DNA of 64,000 nucleotides from DASQHL01 sp963843685 (GTDB taxonomy: Bacteria > Chloroflexota > Dehalococcoidia > DSTF01 > JACRBR01): NCBI GenBank assembly GCA_963843685.1, contig CAWJLO010000032.1, positions 5,050 through 69,049 on the forward strand, read 5' to 3'. Positions 7,619 through 15,206 of the stretch are shown here, piece after piece (within the stretch, counting starts at the first letter, position 1; every line of letters begins with the position of its first letter). Position numbers and translations under genes: made by a program. Below the pieces are notes generated by a model. The model was not told the DNA's origin, made no database searches, and saw only the letters and a program-made list of their open reading frames with translations.

Positions 7619-8022
7619 CGATGAACCTTGCACCGGAACACACCATCACCTCCGACGCGCAGCTCGCCCGGCGCGACGTCCCGCTCGTCGTGGAGTTCAC
7701 CTCCTCCCGCGTGCGCCAGCGGCCGCTCGCCGCCCGCATGCCCGGCATCGAGCTGGCCGCCGGCCGTCTGCCCGTGCGCGCCGTCGACATCGACGCGCGC
7801 CCGGACCTGCGCCGCCGATTCAAGATCACGCTCCTGCCGACGTTTATCGTGCTGTACGAGTCCGCAGAGCTCGCGCGTTTCGTCGGCCCGCACTCCCGGC
7901 GCGAGTTGGCGAGCTCGATCCGGCGTGCCCTGAACCCGGACATGGTGCGCGTCGACGAGCGTCCGCGCGCCCGCGGCCTCTGGAACGACTTCACTACGCG
8001 GCTCTGGGGATTCTCGATCTAG
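7615..8022 (+). CDS. Thioredoxin-fold protein lacking the CxxC active site
   Basis: A 135-residue protein with thioredoxin topology. A strand (VPLVVEFTSS) leads into the position of the active site, then comes a second core strand (VRAVDIDARPDLRRRFKI), the conserved cis-proline region LLPTFIVLYESAEL, and a last helix (RRELASSIRRAL). Where thioredoxins have WCGPC this protein has TSSRVRQRP, with no cysteine at all, so it cannot be a disulfide reductase. Such degenerate folds usually act as binding modules. The gene overlaps its upstream neighbour by four bases and is followed two bases later by the DUF4097 gene, so translational coupling is likely. Confidence 0.68.
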   Translation: MTMNLAPEHTITSDAQLARRDVPLVVEFTSSRVRQRPLAARMPGIELAAGRLPVRAVDIDARPDLRRRFKITLLPTFIVLYESAELARFVGPHSRRELASSIRRALNPDMVRVDERPRARGLWNDFTTRLWGFSI

Positions 8023-8024
8023 TC

Positions 8025-8927
8025 ATGGAACACACCCGCACGATCACCCGCGAGTTCAACACCGGCGACAAGGCCGTCCTCCACGTCGAGGCGCGCTCCG
8101 GCGGCGTCGCCGTGGAAGGCGGCCAGGCTGACAGCGTGCACGTCGAGGCCATCGTCCACGTCTGGTCGGACCTCGCCGTCGAAGCCGACGAGGCCGCGAG
8201 CCTGGTAGCGCGTGGCATGGAGCAGGACGGCCACCGTGTCATCATTCGCGTCCCGTCGATGCCCCAGACGGAGGGATGGAGCCTCTGGGGCGGCAAGCGC
8301 GGCTCTCGCGTCGACTACACCATTCGCGTCCCGACGAACACCGCCGTGCGCGTGCTTTCGCGCAGCGGCCGCGTCCAGATCTCTCGCACCGAGGGCCGCG
8401 TCCATGCCGAGGCAATCAGCGGTCGCTGCAGCATCGACCACGTCCACGGTGACGTGACCACCATCGCCCGCAGCGGCAGCCTCACCGTCGAGCACGTCGA
8501 AGGCGACGTCTCGGCGGAGACGCGGAGCGGCCGCGTCGACGTGAATCACGTGACCGGCTGCGTCACCGTGGAGGCGCGAAGCGGCACCGCGGAAGTCCGA
8601 GACGTCGGCGGCGACCTTCGCGTCGGCACGCACACCGGCGGCATCACCATCGAGGACGCGCACGCCCGCGTACGCGCGGAGGCGAAGACCGGCACCATCC
8701 GCTACCACGGCAAGGTGGAGGGGGACATGGACATGAAGGCCCACACCGGCCTCATCCACCTCTCCGTCGACCCCGACTACCCCTTCTTCATCGACGCCGA
8801 GAGCAACATGGGCACCGTCCGCTCCGATCTGCCCCCGCGCCGCGGCGCCGGCGCCGCCCCCAACGGCGCCGGCCCCAAGGTCCGCCTCCGCACGCACACC
8901 GGCGCCATCAAGCTCACGCGCGCGTGA
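8025..8927 (+). CDS. DUF4097 (toastrack-type beta-repeat) protein
   Basis: A 300-residue protein dominated by short repeated beta-strand units of the form RSGxVxVxxVxGDVxxxx, typical of the DUF4097 adhesin-like or toastrack domain. About ten such units run from residue 95 to 235 (for example SRSGRVQISRTEGRVHAEAIS, then RSGSLTVEHVEGDV). There is no signal peptide, so the repeat domain is probably cytoplasmic. DUF4097 domains are known partners of envelope-stress systems related to PspC/LiaF. The position directly before a DrrAB transporter suggests a scaffold or sensor role for membrane stress, which is inference. Confidence 0.8.
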   Translation: MEHTRTITREFNTGDKAVLHVEARSGGVAVEGGQADSVHVEAIVHVWSDLAVEADEAASLVARGMEQDGHRVIIRVPSMPQTEGWSLWGGKRGSRVDYTIRVPTNTAVRVLSRSGRVQISRTEGRVHAEAISGRCSIDHVHGDVTTIARSGSLTVEHVEGDVSAETRSGRVDVNHVTGCVTVEARSGTAEVRDVGGDLRVGTHTGGITIEDAHARVRAEAKTGTIRYHGKVEGDMDMKAHTGLIHLSVDPDYPFFIDAESNMGTVRSDLPPRRGAGAAPNGAGPKVRLRTHTGAIKLTRA

Positions 8928-8953
8928 GCTGCACCACATGAGGTTTGCCTGGC

Positions 8954-9928
8954 ATGACAGACTCCACCTTCGATCATGGCGTGAAGTGCAGCGGCCTCGG
9001 CAAGCGCTTTGGCGATCTCTGGGCCCTGCGTGACCTCGACCTCAATGTGCCGCCGGGGTCGATCCTCGGACTCCTCGGCCACAACGGCGCCGGTAAGACC
9101 ACCGCCATCCGCATTCTCACCACCCTGACCCGGCCGACGACGGGCAGCGCCACCATCGGCGGCATCGACGTCGTCGAACATCCCGCCCGGGTGCGCGCCT
9201 GCATCGGCGTCGCCGCCCAGCAGGCGACCGTCGATGGACTGCTGTCCGGACGAAAGAACCTCGAAATGGTGGGTCGCCTCTACCACCTCGGCCGGAGCGA
9301 GAGCCGCCGCCGCGCGGGCGAGCTTCTTGAGCGCTTCGATCTCGAGGACGCCGCCGACCGCCTCGTCCGCACCTACTCCGGCGGCATGCGCCGGCGCCTC
9401 GACCTCGCCGTGAGCCTGATCGCCTCGCCGCCGGTACTCTTTCTCGACGAGCCGACCACCGGACTCGATCCCAGGGCCCGCGCGGACCTGTGGCGGATGC
9501 TCCTCGACCTGGCGCGTAACGGCTCGACGCTCATCCTCACCACCCAGTATCTCGACGAGGCCGACCGCCTGGCCGACCAGGTCGTCGTGCTCGACCATGG
9601 GCGCGCCGTCGCGACTGGCTCGCCCGACGATCTGAAGGCCCGGATTGGCGGCGATCGCATCGATGTTACGGTGGCCGCACGATCTGATCTCGTCGCGACC
9701 GCCGCGGCTCTGGCGCCGTTCGCGTCGGGCGAGCCAGCGGTCGCTGAGGAGAGCAGCAGGGTGACGGCGCCGATCGCCGAGGGCAGCCGGCTCATCGACA
9801 TCGTGCGAGCGCTCGACGCGTCCGGCGTTGACGCGCTCGACATCAACCGGCGGCAGGCGACACTGGACGACGTGTTCCTCGCCATCACGTCGCCTGCGCC
9901 CATCGAGGAGGAACGCATTTCCGCATGA
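8954..9928 (+). CDS. DrrA-family ABC transporter ATP-binding protein
   Basis: A 324-residue nucleotide-binding subunit with all motifs intact: Walker A GHNGAGKTT near residue 42, signature YSGGMRRR near 140, Walker B LFLDEPTTGLD near 160 and the switch-histidine position occupied by Q in LTTQYLDEADRLADQ. That sequence and the C-terminal LDDVFLAITSP are hallmarks of the DrrA group (daunorubicin-type exporters). ATG 8954 is preferred to the TTG three codons upstream. It is 26 bases after the DUF4097 gene and overlaps the permease start by four bases, so it forms a two-protein exporter with the next gene. The substrate is unknown. Confidence 0.92.
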   Translation: MTDSTFDHGVKCSGLGKRFGDLWALRDLDLNVPPGSILGLLGHNGAGKTTAIRILTTLTRPTTGSATIGGIDVVEHPARVRACIGVAAQQATVDGLLSGRKNLEMVGRLYHLGRSESRRRAGELLERFDLEDAADRLVRTYSGGMRRRLDLAVSLIASPPVLFLDEPTTGLDPRARADLWRMLLDLARNGSTLILTTQYLDEADRLADQVVVLDHGRAVATGSPDDLKARIGGDRIDVTVAARSDLVATAAALAPFASGEPAVAEESSRVTAPIAEGSRLIDIVRALDASGVDALDINRRQATLDDVFLAITSPAPIEEERISA

Positions 9929-10755
9929 ATGAGCAAATGACAGCAACAACACCCGTCGGCGGCCTGCGCTGGCTCGTCTCGGACACGCTCGTCTTCGCCG
10001 GCCGCAACATCGCCCATATCCGCGAGATCCCGGAGAAGCTGCTCGACGTGACGATCCAACCGTTGATGTTCGTCCTCCTCTTCGCCTACGTGTTCGGCGG
10101 CGCCATCGCTGTGCCCGGTGGGAGCTATCGCGAGTACCTCATCGGCGGCATCCTCGTGCAGACGCTCGCCTTCGGCCTGGTCGGACCCGCGAACTCCATC
10201 GCCACTGACCTGAATGAGGGCGTCATCGACCGCTTCGTCTCCCTCCCGACGTCACGCTCCGCTTACCTCCTCGGCCACGTCCTGGCCGAGATGGCCGGTA
10301 TGACGCTCGCGATGGCGATCCTCAGCGTGTCTGGCCTCGTCGTAGGGTGGCGCACGCACACAGGCGTCGGCGACATCCTTATTGGCTACGCGCTGCTGTT
10401 CTTGTTCGCCGCCGCGATGGTCTGGATCGGGACGCTGATCGGCATGCTGGCGCGCTCCGCGGACTCGGCCATGGGCGTCGTGTTCGTCGTCGTCTTCCCC
10501 CTGACGTTCCTCAGCAACGCCTTCGTCCCCATCGACACGCTGCCGTCAGTGCTGAAGTACGCCGCGGCGTACAACCCCGTCAGCAGCCTCGTGCAGGCCG
10601 TGCGCGAGCTGTTCGGCAACCCCACGGCGCCCACCACCGTCCACGCCTGGACCCTCGACCACGCCGCCCTCGCGTCCTTCGTCTGGTGCGCCGCTCTCGT
10701 CGCGATCCTCGCGCCCCTCGCCGCCGCCCGCCTCCGCCAGCGCACGATGAACTGA
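9925..10755 (+). CDS. DrrB-family ABC-2 type permease
   Basis: A 276-residue integral membrane protein with six hydrophobic segments in the ABC-2 pattern. A cytoplasmic N-terminus contains the coupling helix (REIPEKLLDVTIQPLMFVLLF), and near the end comes the conserved ABC-2 segment VVFPLTFLSNAFVPIDTLP. It pairs with the DrrA-type ATPase encoded immediately upstream (ATGA overlap) to form an exporter of hydrophobic compounds or lipids. It is the last gene of the apparent eight-gene operon starting at 6055; the next gene, 67 bases on, has its own promoter-like element. Confidence 0.9.
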   Translation: MNEQMTATTPVGGLRWLVSDTLVFAGRNIAHIREIPEKLLDVTIQPLMFVLLFAYVFGGAIAVPGGSYREYLIGGILVQTLAFGLVGPANSIATDLNEGVIDRFVSLPTSRSAYLLGHVLAEMAGMTLAMAILSVSGLVVGWRTHTGVGDILIGYALLFLFAAAMVWIGTLIGMLARSADSAMGVVFVVVFPLTFLSNAFVPIDTLPSVLKYAAAYNPVSSLVQAVRELFGNPTAPTTVHAWTLDHAALASFVWCAALVAILAPLAAARLRQRTMN

Positions 10756-10822
10756 GTGCCGGCCGTGGTGAGATCGCCGGCTCTCGCAGGTCTTCGTTGC
10801 GTGCGCGTGGTAGTGTTGCTCC

Positions 10823-11392
10823 ATGGACGCCGTGACCCTCCTCCGAAACCAGCTGACCGGCGTGCACGGACGCTATCGCGATGTCGTCGGGAGCCTGACG
10901 CCGGACGAGTGGATGGCGCGCGCCCACCCTGCCGCGAATCCCGTCGGCTTCCTTGCATGGCACACGGCCGCGACGCGCGACTGGGCCGTGCACGTCTGGT
11001 GCCTCGGCACACCCCAGGTGCGCGAGTCGGCTCCGTTCCACGCGCGTCCCGGGATCGATCAGCCGCATCCGCCGTTCGGCATGTCCGCAGAGGCCGCAAC
11101 CGCGATCGCGCGCGAAACGTCGCGTGACGACGTCCTGGCCTACGCCGACGCCGTGCACGCCGCCGCGATGCAGTTCCTCGACACGCTGACCGAGGCCGGA
11201 CTGGACGCCGTTCCCGACGCCCGGACGCACAGCGCCCGTCTGACGGCCTATCACGTCCCCGGTTACCTCGAAGAGGTCGCCGGCATGTACGACTTCCCGG
11301 TCTGGCAGACGCTCGCCGGCCCCTGCTTCGGCCACATGCGCGAGCACCTGGGCCATATCGAGGCGACGTTGGAAGCGTTGCGCGCCGTCTAG
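10823..11392 (+). CDS. DinB/YfiT-like metal-binding four-helix protein
   Basis: A 189-residue protein of the DinB superfamily, a four-helix bundle binding a divalent metal through histidines. Candidate ligands are the His in FLAWHTAATRDWA and the C-terminal pair in HMREHLGHIEATLEAL. The family includes mycothiol- and bacillithiol-dependent transferases, but the sequence does not reveal which thiol, if any, is used. TAGTGT at 10811-10816 lies six bases before the ATG without a ribosome site, so the gene is probably expressed from a leaderless mRNA. A second DinB-family gene occurs at 63300. Confidence 0.8.
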   Translation: MDAVTLLRNQLTGVHGRYRDVVGSLTPDEWMARAHPAANPVGFLAWHTAATRDWAVHVWCLGTPQVRESAPFHARPGIDQPHPPFGMSAEAATAIARETSRDDVLAYADAVHAAAMQFLDTLTEAGLDAVPDARTHSARLTAYHVPGYLEEVAGMYDFPVWQTLAGPCFGHMREHLGHIEATLEALRAV

Positions 11393-11408
11393 TCGGCTCC
11401 ACGCCGGA

Positions 11409-11435
11409 TGTAACCTTTTCGTGCGGGGATCCGTC
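11409..11435 (+). promoter_or_regulatory. ECF-type promoter upstream of the ECF sigma gene
   Basis: TGTAACC (11409-11415) and CGTC (11432-11435) are separated by 16 bases. AAC in the -35 and CGT in the -10 are the classical features of promoters read by ECF sigma factors, and such promoters commonly drive their own sigma gene. Autoregulation by the protein encoded at 11462 is the natural reading, not shown here. Confidence 0.62.
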
Positions 11436-11461
11436 TAACCGTATGAAAGGGGAACACAGGC

Positions 11462-12139
11462 GTGGACGAGCGGACCGCGGACGCGGCACTGGCGCTCCTG
11501 GAGCGGGCGAAAGCCGGCGATCCGGACGCCTTCGGCGCCCTGGCTGAGGAGCACCGCGAAGGCCTCCTGCGCCTGTGCTACAAGATGACGGGTTCGCGCG
11601 AAGAGGCCGAAGACCTCGTCCAGGAGACGCTCCTCAAGGCCTACTCGAAGTTCGGCACGTTCGAGCTGCGCTCCTCCCTCGGCACCTGGCTCTACCGCAT
11701 CGCCACCAACGCCTGCCTCGACCAGCAGCGCTCCCGCAAGCCGTGGGATCTCGACAAGCGCTGGGAGTGGTTCCGCGAGAACGGCGAGCTCACCCACCAG
11801 CTCGAGCAGACGATGTACCTCTCGCCGGAGAAGTCGGTCGAAGTGAAAGAGGTCGCCGCGACCTGCATCAACTGCATCACCATGTCCCTCCCACCGAAGC
11901 AGCGCGCGGCCGTGGTGCTGTGCGACCAGGTCGGCCTCTCGCGCGAAGAGGCGGCGCGTGCGATCGGCGCGTCCGTGGCCTCCGTGAAGACCGAGCTGCA
12001 CCGCGGACGAAAGGTGATGACCGAGGTGTTCGAGCACCGCTGCCAGCTCGTCGACGAGAAGAACGAGTGCAACGCCTGCATCGCCGCCGGCCGTGCGAAG
12101 CGCATCCAGCGGCAGCGCGAGGAGGAGGCGACCGAATGA
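11462..12139 (+). CDS. ECF-family RNA polymerase sigma factor with cysteine motifs
   Basis: A 225-residue extracytoplasmic-function sigma factor. Region 2 spans about residues 25-95 (EEAEDLVQETLLKAYSKF, TWLYRIATNACLDQQR) and region 4 about 135-190 (LPPKQRAAVVLCDQVGLSREEAARAIG, SVASVKTELHRGR). The protein has an unusual set of cysteines: Cys135-x2-Cys138 at the start of region 4 and Cys194-x8-Cys203-x2-Cys206 in a C-terminal extension. These could bind zinc or an iron-sulfur centre, or act as thiol switches. The start is GTG with AAAGGGGA eight bases upstream. The stop overlaps the anti-sigma gene. Neighbours suggest a regulon including a carotenoid-desaturase-like enzyme. Confidence 0.9.
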   Translation: MDERTADAALALLERAKAGDPDAFGALAEEHREGLLRLCYKMTGSREEAEDLVQETLLKAYSKFGTFELRSSLGTWLYRIATNACLDQQRSRKPWDLDKRWEWFRENGELTHQLEQTMYLSPEKSVEVKEVAATCINCITMSLPPKQRAAVVLCDQVGLSREEAARAIGASVASVKTELHRGRKVMTEVFEHRCQLVDEKNECNACIAAGRAKRIQRQREEEATE

Positions 12140-12478
12140 CGTGCACCGAGGCGCAGGACCTGCTGTCGGACTACATCGACGACGAGCTCGCCGCCGGCCC
12201 ACGCGGCCACGTGGAGTCGCACCTCGCCGCGTGCGAGGCCTGCCGCACGCAGCACAAGAAGCTGCGCCGCACCGTGCGCTTCGTCCAGACCCACGGCGAC
12301 GCGCTGCCCGGGGACGACGCCGGCCGGCGTCGCCTACGCCGGCTTCAGCCGCTCGATGGTCGACGAGTCGTACGGACGCACGCCGGCGGACGTGCTGATC
12401 GAGGCGGTGCGCATGATCGCGCCGGAGCTGATGGAGGGGGTGCAGCCGCGCCCCCGCGGACAGGAGGAATCGTCATGA
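12136..12478 (+). pseudogene. Zinc-finger anti-sigma factor (frameshifted as sequenced)
   Basis: The first 50 residues are a clear anti-sigma zinc-finger domain: MTCTEAQDLLSDYIDDELAAG, then HVESHLAACEACRTQHKKLR, giving the HxxxCxxC pattern typical of ZAS-type anti-sigma factors. After about residue 58 the frame becomes Arg-rich and loses character. Shifting by one at the GGGG run (12310-12313) gives a convincing continuation, VAYAGFSRSMVDESYGRTP and onward to a TGA at 12476-12478 that overlaps the next start as ATGA. I infer one extra G in the sequence. The gene overlaps the sigma gene by four bases, the usual pairing for a sigma/anti-sigma switch. Confidence 0.72.
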
Positions 12479-13815
12479 AGAGCGACGTGGTGGTGATCGG
12501 TGGAGGCGTGTCCGGACTGGCGACGGCAGCGCTGCTCGCCCACGAAGGCAAGCGCGTCGTCGTCCTGGAAAAGGGCAACCAGCCCGGCGGCCGCGCCTAC
12601 ACCTACGCCGACAAGGGCTTCACGCTGAACTACGGCGCCCACGCGATGTACAACCCGACGACCGGGTTCCTCGGCCAGATCATGCACAAGCTCGGCCGGC
12701 CCATGATCAAACACGGCTACCCGCAGCCGACGCGCGCGTTCTGGGCCGACGGCGACCGCTTCGCCCCGATCGGCGCGAAGCCGCATCAGATGCTCACGAC
12801 AGGGCTCTTCTCGCCGATCGACAAGGCACGCCTCGCCCGCACGATGCTCGCGCTGAAGTCGGAGAAGCCTGAGCGCCTCGGCGACATGACATACGGCCAA
12901 TGGATCGCCCGAGCACGCCGCCGCCGGCCCCGTCCGGCGCTTCATGCGCGCGCTCGCCACCATCAACACGTACCACCGCTCGCCCGACGACCTCAGCGCG
13001 AAATACGTCATCCGCCAGTTCCAGCGCGATCTCTTTACGAAGGACTACGTCGGCTACATGAGCGGCGGCTGGAAGACGATGTACGACGCTTTCATCGACG
13101 ACCTGCGCGCGAACGGCGGCACGCTCGCCACGGGTGTGACCGTCGACCACCTCGAGACGTCCGGCGGGCGCGTGACGGCCGCCGTCACCGACGGCGAGCG
13201 CTACGAGGCGGACGCCTTCGTCTGCACCCTGCCGCCGCAAGACGCACCTGCGATCGCCGAGCCGGGCTCCGCCCTCGCGGACGAGATGGCGCGCTGGTCC
13301 GGCCTCCAGGACGTGCGCGCCATGACCATCGACATCGGCTTCAGCCGCGTCCTCCGCGACGACCTCTACCTCGCCTTCGACGTCGAGCGCGAGCTCTACT
13401 ACAGCATCCACTCCGACGCCACGCCCGACCTCGCGCCGCCCGGTGGCATGCTCATGCACTGCATCGCCTACCTCTCGCCGGAGGACGCCGCCAGCGAAGC
13501 GCTGCTCGACAAGCGCCACGAGGAGCTCCTCGGCGGTCTCGACCGCTTCTTCCCCGGCTGGCGCGACGCGTCGTCGTGGAACGCACGCTCCGCAACGCGC
13601 GCGTGTCGGGCGCGCGGCAGACCGTCGCCCAGCAGGGAGCAGCCCGCGTCCCCCAGCGCTCGTCGGCCGCGCCGAACCTCTACTTCGCCGGCGACGCCCG
13701 CGACCTCCCGTACAACATCGGCGAACTGGCGCTGGCGAGCGCGCTCGACGTGGCCGGCGCGATCGCTTCGGCCACTGACCTTGCCGCTGAGCCCGCGAAG
13801 GTTGCAGTCGCGTAG
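12475..13815 (+). pseudogene. Phytoene-desaturase-like FAD oxidoreductase (two compensating frameshifts)
   Basis: The intact gene would encode about 446 residues. It opens with a Rossmann dinucleotide fold (VVVIGGGVSGLATAALLAHEGKRVVVLEKG, then PGGRAYTY) and ends with the flavin-binding APNLYFAGDARDLPYNIGELALASALD. The frame changes twice: +1 at CCC 12908-12910 (WIA then EHAAAGPVRRFMRALATINT) and -1 near 13570 (FFPGWRDA then VVVERTLRNARVSG). Because the shifts cancel and homology is good throughout, sequence errors are likelier than decay. The protein resembles COG1233-type phytoene dehydrogenases and related desaturases or isomerases; the substrate is not known. It is cotranscribed with the ECF sigma and anti-sigma genes, suggesting a photo-oxidative or envelope stress link. 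Confidence 0.8.
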
Positions 13816-13868
13816 CTCACGCCACCTACGAATCCAGGAGCGGGCTCGACGAGAGTCCGCTCTTCGTT

Positions 13869-13897
13869 TTGTCCTCCGATCGCCTTCGTTTGATACT
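13869..13897 (+). promoter_or_regulatory. Promoter of the SDR gene
   Basis: TTGTCC (13869-13874) and GATACT (13892-13897) are 17 bases apart, each matching four of six consensus positions or better. A leader of about 30 bases with AGGAGG follows before the ATG at 13933. Confidence 0.5.
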
Positions 13898-13932
13898 GGA
13901 TGTGACAAGCGGCGATCTCAGGAGGTGCAACG

Positions 13933-14670
13933 ATGGCACGGACGGCGGTGGTCACGGGCGGGAGCAGCGGCATCGGCGCCGCGGCGGTGCGGCGTTTGCA
14001 TGCAGTCGGCTTCGACGTCATCGCCGGTGCGCGTCGGATCGACAAGCTGCGCGAGGTGACGGAGTCCTGCGGCGCCACCGCGATCGAGCTCGACGTGACG
14101 TCGCTGACAAGCGTTGAGGCGTTCGTCGCGCAGGTGCCGCGCTGCGACGTGCTCGTGAACAACGCCGGCGGTGCGCTCGGCCTCGAGCCGCTGGCCCAGG
14201 CCGACGAGCAGCACTGGCGCACGATGTGGGAGACCAACGTGCTCGGCCTCATGTTCGTCACGCGCGCGCTGCTGCCGAAGCTGGAGGCGACCGGCGACGG
14301 CCACATCGTCAACATCGGCTCCATCGCCGGCATCGAGGTCTACCCCGGCGGCTCCGGCTACACCGGCGTCAAGCACGCCGTCCGCGCCATCAGCGGCACG
14401 CTCCGGCTCGAGCTGCTCGGCAAGCCCATCCGCATCACGGAGATCGATCCCGGCCTCGTGGAGACGGAGTTCAGCGTCGTCCGCTTCGACGGCGACACCG
14501 ATCGCGCAGCGAAGGTCTACGAGGGCATGACGCCGCTGACCGGCGACGACATCGCCGACTGCATCGCCTGGGCCGTCACCCGCCCGAAGCACGTGAACAT
14601 CGACGAGATGGTCGTGCGCCCCGTCGCTCAGGCGACGGCGACGCAGGTGGCCCGCGGCGTCGGGCTGTAA
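13933..14670 (+). CDS. Short-chain dehydrogenase/reductase
   Basis: A 245-residue classical SDR. The cofactor motif TGGSSGIG is near residue 8, followed by an ARRIDKL segment whose arginines favour NADP(H). NNAG follows near residue 76, the catalytic serine lies in NIGSIAG, and the YTGVK motif supplies Tyr and Lys. The C-terminal PGLVETEFS is typical of the YdfG-like branch acting on 3-hydroxy acids or related small alcohols. AGGAGG lies nine bases before the ATG. It is a single gene converging on the Ddn-family gene, with only two bases between their stop codons. Confidence 0.9.
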   Translation: MARTAVVTGGSSGIGAAAVRRLHAVGFDVIAGARRIDKLREVTESCGATAIELDVTSLTSVEAFVAQVPRCDVLVNNAGGALGLEPLAQADEQHWRTMWETNVLGLMFVTRALLPKLEATGDGHIVNIGSIAGIEVYPGGSGYTGVKHAVRAISGTLRLELLGKPIRITEIDPGLVETEFSVVRFDGDTDRAAKVYEGMTPLTGDDIADCIAWAVTRPKHVNIDEMVVRPVAQATATQVARGVGL

Positions 14671-14672
14671 CG

Positions 14673-15128
14673 CTAGTCCGAGGCGCCGTCCAGGATCCGG
14701 AACACCGGGTGGTCCGGCGCGATCCGCCGCAGGTCCTCCTCCGGCGCGTCCGCACCGACCCCACCGAAAAACTGCCCGACCTCCCACGCCCAGTGCTTGA
14801 GGTACGCCCGCAGCAGCGGCACCTTCGACTCGTCAGGCAGCTCCTCGACCCGGATTGTCTCGCGCTTCCCGCCGAGCCGCAGCTCCCCGGCGTGGGACAC
14901 GCGGATGTTGCGCACCCACTGCGTGTTGCCCCGCGGCGCCACGAGGTAGCGCGCGCCCTCGAACGGCAGCGGGTTCACCGGCGTCGTGTACCACTTCCCC
15001 GTCTTGCGCCCTTGAACGGCCAGCACGCGCGACCCGCGCAGGCTGATGCCGAATCGCATGAACAACGAGACCAGCGGATTGAAGACGTTCTTCGTGAACC
15101 AGTCCGGCTTCTGGTACTTCGCTGCCAC
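14673..15128 (-). CDS. Ddn-family (F420-type) nitroreductase-like oxidoreductase
   Basis: A 151-residue split-beta-barrel protein of the deazaflavin-dependent nitroreductase family (Ddn/FGD-associated, PF04075). The signature GRKTGKWYTTPVNP and the following YLVAPRGNTQWVRNIR form the F420 phosphate-binding part in characterised members. Its presence implies that the organism makes or imports coenzyme F420, although no F420 biosynthesis gene lies in the window. The start is GTG at 15128 with GGGGAGG just upstream; the longer open frame from 15884 is an antisense shadow of addB. The natural substrate is unknown; relatives reduce quinones. Confidence 0.85.
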   Translation of the reverse strand: MAAKYQKPDWFTKNVFNPLVSLFMRFGISLRGSRVLAVQGRKTGKWYTTPVNPLPFEGARYLVAPRGNTQWVRNIRVSHAGELRLGGKRETIRVEELPDESKVPLLRAYLKHWAWEVGQFFGGVGADAPEEDLRRIAPDHPVFRILDGASD

Positions 15129-15206
15129 TCGACCTCCCCTCGCTACGGCGCCACTCGACGAAACGTGCAAAACATTCTCGCATAGCCTCGGTATACTTGC
15201 CGCACG

